Assembly (NCBI RefSeq): GCF_965644225.1
Contig: NZ_CBFFRJ010000042.1
Location: forward strand, 1 to 39,063
DNA length: 39,063 bases
DNA from: CBFFRJ01 sp965644225
GTDB lineage: Bacteria; Pseudomonadota; Gammaproteobacteria; Enterobacterales; Enterobacteriaceae
Reading direction: 5' to 3'
How positions within the stretch are numbered: position 1 is the stretch's first letter; every line of letters starts with the position of its first letter. The notes under the pieces were generated by a model, which had not been told where the DNA came from, ran no database searches, and saw nothing but the letters and a program-made list of their open reading frames with translations. Positions 7,082-14,795 of this stretch are shown here, in pieces. A program made the position numbers and the translations under genes.

Positions 7082-8647
7082 ATGCTCGACACTAATATGA
7101 AAACCCAGCTCAGGGCCTATCTTGAGAAACTGACTAAGCCTGTTGAGCTGATTGCCACGCTGGATGACAGCGCCAGATCGGCAGAGATCAAAGAACTGTT
7201 GGCTGAGATTGCTGAACTGTCAGACAAGGTCTCTTTCAAAGAAGACAACCAGCTCAATGTGCGTAAACCGTCATTCCTGATTACTAACCCAGGTTCAAAT
7301 CAGGGGCCGCGTTTTGCTGGCTCCCCACTGGGTCATGAGTTTACCTCTCTGGTTCTGGCTCTGCTGTGGACCGGTGGTCATCCGTCGAAAGAAGCGCAGT
7401 CTTTGCTTGAGCAAATTCGCGATATCGACGGTGATTTTGAGTTTGAAACCTATTACTCACTCACCTGCCATAACTGCCCGGACGTGGTGCAGGCATTTAA
7501 CCTGATGGCGGTGCTGAATCCGCGCATCAAGCATACGGCAATTGACGGCGGCACCTACCAGAACGAAATCACCGATCGTAACGTGATGGGCGTTCCGGCC
7601 GTGTTTGTTAACGGCAAAGAGTTTGGTCAGGGGCGTATGACGCTGACCGAAATCGTCGCGAAAATTGATACCGGTGCAGAAAAACGTGCCGCAGAAGAGC
7701 TGAATAAGCGTGATGCTTACGACGTGCTGATTGTCGGTTCCGGCCCGTCCGGCGCCGCGGCTGCGGTGTATTCCGCGCGTAAAGGTATTCGTACTGGCCT
7801 GATGGGCGAGCGTTTTGGTGGCCAGGTGCTGGATACCGTGGATATTGAAAACTATATCTCGGTACCTAAAACCGAAGGGCAGAAACTGGCGGGCGCACTC
7901 AAGGCGCACGTGTCGGAATATGCCGTCGATGTGATTGATTCACAAAGCGCGACCAAACTGACGCCAGCGGCGGTGGAAGGTGGTTTACACCAGATTGAAA
8001 CTGCATCAGGCGCGGTGCTTAAAGCACGCAGCATTATTATTTCCACCGGGGCGAAGTGGCGCAATATGAACGTGCCGGGTGAAGAACAGTATCGCACCAA
8101 AGGCGTGACCTACTGCCCGCACTGCGATGGCCCGTTGTTTAAAGGCAAACGTGTTGCGGTTATCGGCGGAGGCAACTCCGGCGTGGAAGCGGCCATCGAT
8201 CTGGCTGGTATTGTCGAGCATGTCACTTTGCTGGAATTCGCGCCAGAAATGAAAGCTGACCAGGTGTTGCAGGATAAAGTCCGCAGCCTGGGCAACGTTG
8301 ACATTATTCTCAATGCGCAGACCACGGAAGTGAAAGGCGACGGCAGCAAGCTGACTGGCCTGGAATACCGTGACCGCGTAAGCGGCGATGTTCACCAGAT
8401 AGCACTGGCCGGTATCTTTGTGCAGATTGGTTTACTGCCGAACACCACCTGGCTTGAAGGGGCGATTGAGCGTAACCGGATGGGTGAAATTATCATTGAT
8501 GCGAAATGTGAAACCAGCGTCAAAGGTGTGTTCGCGGCCGGTGACTGCACCACGGTGCCGTACAAACAAATTATCATCGCCGCGGGCGAAGGTGCGAAAG
8601 CCTCTCTGAGCGCGTTCGACTACCTGATCCGCACCAAAACTGCATAA
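7082..8647 (+). CDS. ahpF: Alkyl hydroperoxide reductase flavoprotein subunit
   Basis: This NADH:peroxiredoxin oxidoreductase passes electrons from NADH through FAD and two disulfide centres to AhpC. The N-terminal thioredoxin-like domain has CHNC (C129/C132). The FAD domain opens with IVGSGPSGAAAA. The thioredoxin-reductase-type CPHC is C345/C348, the NADH motif is VIGGGNSG, and the C-terminal GVFAAGDCT binds FAD. An upstream in-frame ATG exists at 7049, but 7082 gives 521 residues, the E. coli length, and has GAGGGA before it. It is the second gene of the operon, 247 bp after ahpC, with an ERIC element and a stem-loop in the gap. Confidence 0.97.
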   Translation: MLDTNMKTQLRAYLEKLTKPVELIATLDDSARSAEIKELLAEIAELSDKVSFKEDNQLNVRKPSFLITNPGSNQGPRFAGSPLGHEFTSLVLALLWTGGHPSKEAQSLLEQIRDIDGDFEFETYYSLTCHNCPDVVQAFNLMAVLNPRIKHTAIDGGTYQNEITDRNVMGVPAVFVNGKEFGQGRMTLTEIVAKIDTGAEKRAAEELNKRDAYDVLIVGSGPSGAAAAVYSARKGIRTGLMGERFGGQVLDTVDIENYISVPKTEGQKLAGALKAHVSEYAVDVIDSQSATKLTPAAVEGGLHQIETASGAVLKARSIIISTGAKWRNMNVPGEEQYRTKGVTYCPHCDGPLFKGKRVAVIGGGNSGVEAAIDLAGIVEHVTLLEFAPEMKADQVLQDKVRSLGNVDIILNAQTTEVKGDGSKLTGLEYRDRVSGDVHQIALAGIFVQIGLLPNTTWLEGAIERNRMGEIIIDAKCETSVKGVFAAGDCTTVPYKQIIIAAGEGAKASLSAFDYLIRTKTA

Positions 8648-8688
8648 ACAGCATAAAAAGAAAGTCAGACAAATATACCTGCAATGAT

Positions 8689-8716
8689 AAAGAGGCCGCC
8701 CGGTTCGGCCTCTTTT
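8689..8716. terminator. Bidirectional terminator between ahpF and uspG
   Basis: The perfect 10-bp stem AAAGAGGCCG / CGGCCTCTTT has loop CCCGGTT, with a T-tract on the + strand and A's on the left side. It serves convergent ahpF and uspG. Confidence 0.88.
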
Positions 8717-8727
8717 ATGACTGCGAA

Positions 8728-9156
8728 TTAACGCACAACCAGAACGGGAATATGTGCGTGTCGCACTACGCTTGAGGCATTCGATCCCAGCAGATGGGTT
8801 GATATTGAAGGGTTGCGTGAGCCAATGACTATCACATCGGCGGCCAACTCTTTTGCCATCTCATTAACAACATCGCGCACGCTACCCAAACGCACGTGGA
8901 TCTTAATGCGATCGGGAGCGAGGGAAAAATGGCTGACCATGGTCTCCAGCCGTGACTGCGCTTCGACCTGTAAATGCTCTTCAAAACGACGAATATCGGC
9001 GGCGAACCGGTGCAGGCTTAAACTGGCGGAGGCGGGCAGGACGTGCAGTAAATGAATGACCCCAGTTTCCTGAGCGAGAAACTCGGCGTGCCGCACGGCT
9101 TTGTCGCTTAACTCCATTTCAAACACATCGACCGGCATAATGATTGTCTGATACAT
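8728..9156 (-). CDS. uspG: Universal stress protein G
   Basis: This 142-residue single-domain Usp protein is the same length as E. coli UspG (YbdQ). The N-terminal strand IIMPVDVFEMELSDKA and the nucleotide-binding GSRNPSISTHLLGSNASSV (G-2x-G/N-9x-G-S type, near residues 112-130) place it in the ATP-binding UspF/UspG group. It is a cytosolic stress protein that self-associates and can be (auto)phosphorylated. It has a good ribosome-binding site, AGGGAGA, 7 bases before the ATG. In E. coli ybdR lies upstream; here a tiny membrane peptide gene is found instead. Confidence 0.95.
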   Translation of the reverse strand: MYQTIIMPVDVFEMELSDKAVRHAEFLAQETGVIHLLHVLPASASLSLHRFAADIRRFEEHLQVEAQSRLETMVSHFSLAPDRIKIHVRLGSVRDVVNEMAKELAADVIVIGSRNPSISTHLLGSNASSVVRHAHIPVLVVR

Positions 9157-9295
9157 AAACGCGTCTCCCTGTGGGTTATGTCCAGATTATTAGCGCATAA
9201 ACGACCACTTATTTATGCTAAGTGGCTGGCAATTATTTACTTTATTGATGATTTACCAACGAAAGGGCTGTTATTTGCCCGTAACAAGACAACGC

Positions 9296-9385
9296 TCACC
9301 AGTGGCGTTCAAGATAAAGTACGGCGGCGACAACGATCGCCACTATGACCATATATAAGAAGATAACGAGGGTTATTTCGCTCAT
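9296..9385 (-). CDS. 29-residue single-pass membrane peptide
   Basis: An ATG at 9383-9385 opens 29 codons ending in TGA at 9296-9298. The peptide is a classic small membrane protein. It has a short polar N-terminus (MSEI), about 20 hydrophobic residues including TLVIFLYMVIVAIVVAAVLY, and a charged C-terminal LERHW. AGG lies 8 bases before the start. It occupies the uspG-rnk interval (9157-9520), which holds no other gene. No promoter or terminator of its own is evident, so it may be co-transcribed with uspG from upstream. I do not recognise its family; coding status rests on the membrane-segment pattern. Confidence 0.55.
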   Translation of the reverse strand: MSEITLVIFLYMVIVAIVVAAVLYLERHW

Positions 9386-9520
9386 AACTAAACCTGGATC
9401 CACATCCTGTATACAACGGTAGGATCAAATGGGCGACAATCAAATGCGACATCCGGGTGAACTGACAGGTCATCAGAGGATGCAAAGCAGCATCCTCGGT
9501 TCTCTGGGGAGGGCGTTTAT

Positions 9521-9931
9521 TCAGAGATTAAAAACACCGGCGGCTTCGGGTTGCCAGACCAGCTCCAGGACTTCGAGGTCGGTGGAGGCTCCGCCCGGTA
9601 ATTCCCAGTGAATGCTGTCGCCGGTACGTAATCCTAACAATGCCGCGCCGACCGGCGCCAGAACGGAGAGTTGGCTGGCGCTGTCGGCCATTTGCGTGGG
9701 GTAGACCAGCGTGCGGGTACGTGTTTCTCCGCTGGTTAAGTCCCGAAAGGTCACGGTGCTGTTCATGGTGACCACATTCGCTGGCATCTCTTCAGGGGCA
9801 CACATTTGCGCACGATCCAGCTCAGTGTTTAACGCCTGCGCCACGGGCAGATTCGCGTAAGCCGGTTTTTCCAGCAGACGATCAATGCGTTCGGCATCGA
9901 GTTCATTGATGATAATTGCAGGTCTGGACAT
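9521..9931 (-). CDS. rnk: Regulator of nucleoside diphosphate kinase
   Basis: This 136-residue GreA/GreB-family protein has an N-terminal short coiled coil (MSRPAIIINELDAERIDRLLE) and a C-terminal FKBP-like domain (LSVLAPVGAALLGLRTGDSIHWELPGG). In E. coli Rnk binds RNA polymerase near the secondary channel and affects nucleotide-pool enzymes. A longer frame runs upstream through the rna terminator, so the ATG at 9929-9931 was chosen. It gives the E. coli length and has GGAG 7 bases before it. It follows rna on the same strand but is separated from it by a terminator. Confidence 0.95.
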   Translation of the reverse strand: MSRPAIIINELDAERIDRLLEKPAYANLPVAQALNTELDRAQMCAPEEMPANVVTMNSTVTFRDLTSGETRTRTLVYPTQMADSASQLSVLAPVGAALLGLRTGDSIHWELPGGASTDLEVLELVWQPEAAGVFNL

Positions 9932-9974
9932 CTCTTGCTCCATGTCTTGGGCGGCTTTTGCCTCATTGATCCAA

Positions 9975-10007
9975 AGAAAAACCCTCGCCGTCTGGCAGCG
10001 AGGGTTT
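9975..10007 (-). terminator. Terminator of rna
   Basis: A perfect 10-bp stem (AAACCCTCGC at 9979-9988, GCGAGGGTTT at 9998-10007) is followed on the minus strand by T's (complement of the A-run at 9975-9981). Confidence 0.85.
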
Positions 10008-10087
10008 AGCAGATCCGATGATACTGAGACTTTGCGCAAGTTTGAAGTGACTGCGCTCACATTGCCGGGTTTATCCCTGGGTTCAGG

Positions 10088-10897
10088 TCAGTAGCCCACC
10101 TGGTCGATGATAAAGGTGTTGCCGCAGTTTCCCGGGTGGGGTTGCGATGTAAAAGAACGGGGAGAAAGCGGGTTGTTGATGACGCCGGCATCAAGGGTGA
10201 ATTGCAGTTCGGTGAGCCTGGCCTGGTTGCCGCTACAGATCAACTTGACGGATTTGATACTCTTTTCGCTCCAGGCGCGGCTCATCGCGGCGTCGAAATC
10301 GCGACGGCTGACGCTTTTGCCGTAGTTATCTGCCAGAAACGTCCCGACTGCGCTGTGCTTCATTTCCTGATTCATGCGTACCATTACGCCAAACCAGGCA
10401 TCCGGATCGAAACCAAAACAGACACCGTGCTTCGCATACTCATAACGCTCAAGGCATGATTTTCCACCAGCGCCCGGCATCTCAGCATTCAGCTTGTTAG
10501 CCATCTCCAGAGACAGGCCGGTTTCTCCACCGGCGCATTTACGGCTGGCTTTCGCCTCCGGCATATTGGGAACCGGGCGACTGGCGCAACCGTAGCGTAG
10601 CCAACGATTGTTATCGACGCCGCGCGCGGCGATGGATTTTGGCAGACTCGGCCACAGACCATGCACCGTCAGGAAATCCTGTTTGCGCTCGTGTTCTTTT
10701 TGCAGGCGGCATTCATCCGGTTCAGGGCTCCCCCTGTCATGCAGACTCTGGCAAAACCCGGTCTGCCATGACAGCGCCAGCACATAGTGGTCGAAATCAG
10801 GGTAATGACTGGCAACAAGCGGGTCTGCGTAAACGGGGAGAGGTGAAAGCATCACCAGAGCGACGCTAAGGCTGGCGATGAGGTCCTTGGTTAACAT
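10088..10897 (-). CDS. rna: Ribonuclease I, periplasmic T2-family RNase
   Basis: This 269-residue protein has a cleavable signal peptide (hydrophobic residues about 6-24, VYADP cleavage site). Its two RNase T2 active-site blocks are FLTVHGLWPSLPKS and SCLERYEYAKHGVCFGF, each carrying a catalytic histidine. Several cysteines fit the disulfides of a periplasmic enzyme. It cleaves RNA between all nucleotides and leaves 2',3'-cyclic phosphates. It lies upstream of rnk as in E. coli and downstream of dcuC, with terminators on both sides. Confidence 0.95.
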   Translation of the reverse strand: MLTKDLIASLSVALVMLSPLPVYADPLVASHYPDFDHYVLALSWQTGFCQSLHDRGSPEPDECRLQKEHERKQDFLTVHGLWPSLPKSIAARGVDNNRWLRYGCASRPVPNMPEAKASRKCAGGETGLSLEMANKLNAEMPGAGGKSCLERYEYAKHGVCFGFDPDAWFGVMVRMNQEMKHSAVGTFLADNYGKSVSRRDFDAAMSRAWSEKSIKSVKLICSGNQARLTELQFTLDAGVINNPLSPRSFTSQPHPGNCGNTFIIDQVGY

Positions 10898-10950
10898 TTA
10901 CTATCCTGCTTGCTGCGAAAAGATAATTTCAGGAAATGATTAAAGCACAA

Positions 10951-10973
10951 AAAGCGCCGGGGAGGCGCTTTTT
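10951..10973. terminator. Terminator of dcuC
   Basis: The stem AAAGCGCC / GGCGCTTT with a GGGGA loop has A/T tracts on both sides, so it can act in either direction. It lies between the dcuC stop and the rna start. Confidence 0.85.
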
Positions 10974-10990
10974 GCTTACCGGCTCCGCAC

Positions 10991-12367
10991 TTAGTGTACT
11001 GCTGCACCAGGAACCAGAATTTCAGTGGCGACAATCACCACTATCAGCCCGACCAGTACCGGGACCGATGTGCGTTTTACCACTTCAAATGGAGAGATGT
11101 TTGCCATCCCCGCGACGGCAACGACCACGCCGGAAACCGGGGAGATGGTGCGACCCAGATTGGAGGCCTGCAACATGGGAATCGAAAGATAGGCCGGATT
11201 AATGGCTGATTCGTGGGCCAGTTTCGGGATCATCTCAACAAAGGCATAAAACGGCGCATTCCCCGAGCCGGTCGTCATCGCCGCCAGCATGGTGAGGATA
11301 ACCAGCACCAGCATCAGGATGATACTCGCCGAACCAAACGAGGTGGCGATGGAGATAAGGCTCTGAATAAAGCCTATGGTGCTTAAGCCCTGGGCGAATA
11401 CCCCGGCAGCCACCAGCAGCATAACCACACCGGCAAAGGCATCGGCCATCCCACGGTAAGCAACTTCCAGACCTGAAAACACATTCTGAGTGTTGAATCC
11501 ACGCATAAACTCCAGCACGGCGGCCAGCAACATACAGATGACCAGGATCGTGATGATATGCAGCTCCGGACCCCATTTACCGTCAAAAATCAGTACGCCG
11601 ATAATCGGCGTAAACGGCAGGATGGCATAAAACGCCGGGGCGGTGGTGGTGATGTCTTTGACGTCGAGAATTTCGGCGCTGATATTCTCTTTTTTATCCA
11701 GATAGCGCTGCCAGAAATAGTGGGCAACCGCCATGGCAATAATGGCGGCAATTGAAATCGGCAGCGTAGTTTTAAAGGCGAAATCCACCAGCGGCATTTC
11801 CGCAGCTTTAGCAGCCAGCACTACATCACCGGAAGTGGGGGATAGAATAATCGCCGCCGGTGAGGCGCAAATAGCGGCTGCAGCACCTCGACTGATCCCC
11901 ACGTTGACCATCACCGGAAACAGAGTCGCCATTAATAATACGCCGAGCCCGGTGGCGGAGGAGACGGCCAGCGACATCAGGCAGGCAACAAAATAGGCAG
12001 CGACCATCAGTAAATAGGGCGAGTTAATAAAACGCAGCGGACGAGAGGCCAGTTTTACCACCATGTCGTTGGCGCCAATATGCGTCATATAGGCGGCAAA
12101 ACCACAGAGCATCATGATCATCATGCCGAGATCGCCACCACGGCTCATCAGCAAAATTTTAACGTACTCAACAATGTCAGTGGCAGTGTAACCGGTGCTG
12201 GTGGCGCTGCCCGACAGGACTTTATGCCCCATCAGGGCGCTGACGATAAGCAGCATCAGGCCACCGACAAAAAGTACGCCGGTGGCGGAGTAGCCTTTGA
12301 TGATATAGCGTGCGACGCCGACAATAACCGCGACGCCAATAAGAAGTTCGATAAAGGTTAACATCAT
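10991..12367 (-). CDS. dcuC: Anaerobic C4-dicarboxylate transporter DcuC
   Basis: This inner-membrane carrier of about 12 membrane segments and 458 residues corresponds to E. coli DcuC (461). It mainly exports succinate during anaerobic growth. The SSATGLGVLLMATLFPVMV and TTGSGNAPFYAFVEM segments are characteristic of the family. Two ATG codons stand in tandem at the start (12362-12367). The second matches the E. coli N-terminus MLTFIELL. An FNR-like site lies about 90 bp upstream, in keeping with anaerobic induction. In E. coli the neighbour on this side is pagP; here it is the copper/silver operon. Confidence 0.95.
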   Translation of the reverse strand: MMLTFIELLIGVAVIVGVARYIIKGYSATGVLFVGGLMLLIVSALMGHKVLSGSATSTGYTATDIVEYVKILLMSRGGDLGMMIMMLCGFAAYMTHIGANDMVVKLASRPLRFINSPYLLMVAAYFVACLMSLAVSSATGLGVLLMATLFPVMVNVGISRGAAAAICASPAAIILSPTSGDVVLAAKAAEMPLVDFAFKTTLPISIAAIIAMAVAHYFWQRYLDKKENISAEILDVKDITTTAPAFYAILPFTPIIGVLIFDGKWGPELHIITILVICMLLAAVLEFMRGFNTQNVFSGLEVAYRGMADAFAGVVMLLVAAGVFAQGLSTIGFIQSLISIATSFGSASIILMLVLVILTMLAAMTTGSGNAPFYAFVEMIPKLAHESAINPAYLSIPMLQASNLGRTISPVSGVVVAVAGMANISPFEVVKRTSVPVLVGLIVVIVATEILVPGAAVH

Positions 12368-12451
12368 GTTCTGGATCCCGGGGTGAAGGTCAGAGATAAC
12401 GGCAGTAGAAAAAGAAAAAACGCAATGTGCCGAAGAACCGAATATGAATAG

Positions 12452-12465
12452 ATGATTAAAATCAA
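12452..12465. promoter_or_regulatory. Predicted FNR site of dcuC
   Basis: ATGATTAAAATCAA matches the FNR consensus TTGAT-N4-ATCAA at 9 of 10 conserved bases. Its centre is about 91 bp before the dcuC start, so a start site near 12417 would place it at -41.5, the class II FNR position. The remainder of the 347-bp gap 12368-12714 is AT-rich and holds no convincing gene. Confidence 0.6.
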
Positions 12466-12676
12466 CGAAGGATCATTTAAAGAATATAATAGTGAAAATT
12501 TGCTCTTCAGACACAAAATAAGCAAAAGAAAGTTGCACGATATCCCACCCGGCGGCAAAGAGAGATTAAAGTGGAAAAGAAAACAAAAGGTTAATAATAT
12601 TTTAGCGTTTAGTTATGTAAATCATTCGCCACGTAAATAAATCAAAAAAGACTTTAAAAATAAAAAATCGGCTGCC

Positions 12677-12682
12677 TATACT
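12677..12682 (+). promoter_or_regulatory. Predicted -10 element of the copper/silver operon
   Basis: TATACT lies 32 bp before the first ATG of the operon. The only -35 candidate is the poor TTTAAA at 12653-12658 with an 18-bp spacer, which suggests dependence on an activator. No cusR/cusS-type regulator genes are in the window. Confidence 0.45.
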
Positions 12683-12714
12683 CGTGCGGTCTCCGTAAAC
12701 ATTATCAGGTTATT

Positions 12715-13125
12715 ATGCATACTGGCTGGGTAAGTCGACTGCGCGCAATGAGGCGGCATCTTATGATGTTGCTGATGGCGTTCGGCTGGCTGTTAATCCA
12801 GAGTCAGTTAGCCATTGCCTCGCACGATTGCGATCTCGACGTGCAGGGTTCATCGGTGATGGCGCAGCATTACGATCACATGATGACCGATACGGCGATG
12901 CAATTGCCGATGCATGCAATGAAAGCGCCGTTGTGCGACAAGCACTGCGTGCCGGATACCGCGCAAAAAGATACCGGTCATCAGCTGCCGATAGTACTGC
13001 CTGTCAGCCTGTCTCTGGCGGTCGTTAAACCGGTTTGCGTGGATATCTCCCGCGAGGGCTGGGCATTAACGCCGCCTGCTGTTGGCCCGCCTGCAACCAT
13101 CCGTTTTTGCCGCTTCAGAGAGTAG
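12715..13125 (+). CDS. Met/His/Cys-rich secreted protein heading the copper/silver operon
   Basis: This 136-residue protein of no named family is known to me only by type. It has an N-terminal hydrophobic signal or anchor (LMMLLMAFGWLLIQSQLAIA, about 16-35). The central section (36-86) is rich in possible metal ligands: SHDCD, AQHYDHMM, MQLPMHAMK and CDKHC. The C-terminal part has further cysteines C108 and C132. The architecture recalls the small periplasmic metal-sensing or regulatory proteins (CopL- or CzcI-like) that precede copper and RND efflux operons. It starts 55 bp before cusF on the same strand. The start ATG has AGG 6 bases upstream. Export and metal binding are inferred. Confidence 0.7.
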   Translation: MHTGWVSRLRAMRRHLMMLLMAFGWLLIQSQLAIASHDCDLDVQGSSVMAQHYDHMMTDTAMQLPMHAMKAPLCDKHCVPDTAQKDTGHQLPIVLPVSLSLAVVKPVCVDISREGWALTPPAVGPPATIRFCRFRE

Positions 13126-13179
13126 AAATCTGTTAATTCGTTGAAATTTCATTCTTTTACGATTAACAGGAGTTTTACT

Positions 13180-13527
13180 ATGCGTTCTCAAATTCTTTGC
13201 TCGCTGGCCGGTGTGCTGGCAATCCTTTCCGTTTCTGCCGTCCAGGCAAATGATATGAACCACAGCATGCATCACGATATGTCGCAGCACGCGGCGATGT
13301 AGGCACCGGTTTACCGCTCTGAGGGGGTTATCAAAAAACTCACCTCCGAGTCCGTCACCATCTCCCACCAGGCTATCCCTGAACTCAACTGGCCACCGAT
13401 GACCATGCAATTTGCGCTGCCGCAAGGCGCTGCGTTGCCGGAAATCGGTGCCGGTAAAAAGGTGAGCTTTGCCTTTACCCAGGATGACAACGGTTACCAA
13501 ATCGTTTCTCTGACGCCACAAGACTGA
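13180..13527 (+). pseudogene. cusF: cusF-like periplasmic metallochaperone, interrupted by in-frame TAG
   Basis: From the ATG at 13180 (AGGAG 7 bases upstream), a signal peptide ending VQA is followed by the Met/His-rich NDMNHSMHHDMSQHAAM. Codon 41 (13300-13302) is TAG. The same frame then continues without another stop to TGA at 13525-13527. It encodes a complete CusF fold with the copper/silver ligands H63, W71, M74 and M76 in SHQAIPELNWPPMTM. A single codon thus separates a 40-residue fragment from a 74-residue remainder. CusF hands Cu(I)/Ag(I) to the CusCBA pump. It may be a null allele, or may be made by amber readthrough or suppression. The equivalent chaperone domain is also fused to CusB downstream. 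Confidence 0.85.
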
Positions 13528-13538
13528 CCGGGGATACG

Positions 13539-14795
13539 ATGAAACGATTCTCACTGAGCCTGCGGCTGAGTGGGGTTGTGCTGGGTTTGATGTGCTCCGC
13601 CGCGCAGGCGGAGTCATTCACCCTGGCACAAACCCTGGCCGCGACGGAACGCTATTCCGCCGAATTGTCAGCCAGTCGTAATGAAGTCCATGCCCTGGAT
13701 GCGATGGCGGATTCAGTACGCCAACTCCCCGATCCGAAACTGAAGTTCGGTATTGAAAATCTGCCGGTGCAGGGCAGCAACGATCGCCGTTTTACCCGCG
13801 AGGGCATGACCATGCAGCGGGTGGGCGTGATGCAGCAATATGTCAGCGCGGAAAAGCGGGATCGTAAAGCCGAGACGCTGCTGGCCGAAGCACAAAGCGT
13901 AACGGCCAAATCCGCGGTGACCCGGGCAACGTTGCAACGTGATGCCGCACAGGCGTGGCTTGAGCTGGCATTGTCAATGCGCGCCCTGGAGACGGCCCGC
14001 AAGCTGTTGGCCGAAACCGATGCCCAGCAGGGCGCGCAGAAGGCCAGTGTCGGCGCAGGTAATGCGGCGCCGGACAGCGTACTGGCGTTGCGGATTGGGC
14101 TGAACGCCATGCGTGACAAAGTCACCCTTGCCGAACGAGACGTACAACTTGCAAAGGCGCGTCTGACCCAGTTAACCGGACAATCAGTCACCGCCGTCAG
14201 CGGCAATTTACCCCGTTATGAACGCCTGCCTGCCGATGAACGCACGCTGGAAAACGGCGTGGCGCAGCACCCGGAAATCGTGGCGGCAAACCGTGAAGCC
14301 AACAGTGCGAAAGCGCGTTCTGCCGAATCAGCCATCGCGGCCATTCCTGATGTTGAAGTGGAGGTCTGGTATGGCCGCCGGGCTGAAGGGTACGAAGATA
14401 TGGCCGGGGTTATGGTGACTGTCGATTTGCCGTTGTTTACCTCAAAGCGTCAGGACAAAGACCATGCAGCGGATGTCTCCCGTACGTTGCAGGCCAACGA
14501 TCAACTGGCGCAAATCGAGCGTGAGCATGTGGCGCAGGTACAGTCGCTTATCGCGCAGTACAACGCCGACCAGGCGCTCTGGCTGCGCCAGAGGGATGAG
14601 GTTTTGCCGCTGGTGCGCCAACGGGCATCGTTGATGGCCGCTCAATATCGCAGTGGTCAAAGCCAGTTGCCTGAACTGCTTGAGGCGCGTCGCACCGTGC
14701 TGGACAGCGAGCTTGCCGTTTTACAGGCAGAAAAAGAGATGGCCCGCAGTTGGGCGGCCATCCACTGGTTAATTCCGCAGGAGCTGGTGCAATGA
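13539..14795 (+). CDS. cusC: Outer-membrane efflux channel of the Cus-type system
   Basis: This TolC/OEP-family protein of 418 residues has a signal peptide (AAQA-ESFTLAQTL). The cysteine at 19 is not in a good lipobox. The two repeated coiled-coil hairpins are evident as long heptad-rich stretches (SASRNEVHALDAMADSVRQLPDPKL; AAQYRSGQSQLPELLEARRTVLD, both given in part). At this length it resembles CzcC/CusC-type channels. It forms the outer-membrane exit duct for the CusBA pump. It is separated from cusF by 11 bp and overlaps cusB by the ATGA at 14792-14795. The gene is intact. Substrate assignment comes from its neighbours. Confidence 0.85.
   Translation: MKRFSLSLRLSGVVLGLMCSAAQAESFTLAQTLAATERYSAELSASRNEVHALDAMADSVRQLPDPKLKFGIENLPVQGSNDRRFTREGMTMQRVGVMQQYVSAEKRDRKAETLLAEAQSVTAKSAVTRATLQRDAAQAWLELALSMRALETARKLLAETDAQQGAQKASVGAGNAAPDSVLALRIGLNAMRDKVTLAERDVQLAKARLTQLTGQSVTAVSGNLPRYERLPADERTLENGVAQHPEIVAANREANSAKARSAESAIAAIPDVEVEVWYGRRAEGYEDMAGVMVTVDLPLFTSKRQDKDHAADVSRTLQANDQLAQIEREHVAQVQSLIAQYNADQALWLRQRDEVLPLVRQRASLMAAQYRSGQSQLPELLEARRTVLDSELAVLQAEKEMARSWAAIHWLIPQELVQ

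Noticed and set aside
9476..9497. Perfect GAGGATGC/GCATCCTC hairpin downstream of rnk as a terminator
   Set aside because: No T-tract follows on either strand, so it cannot be called an intrinsic terminator. It may be a 3' stability hairpin.
12452..12640. 62-codon + strand frame upstream of the copper operon
   Set aside because: It begins inside the dcuC FNR site. It is a lysine-rich product of AT-rich sequence with no ribosome-binding site, so it is treated as non-coding.
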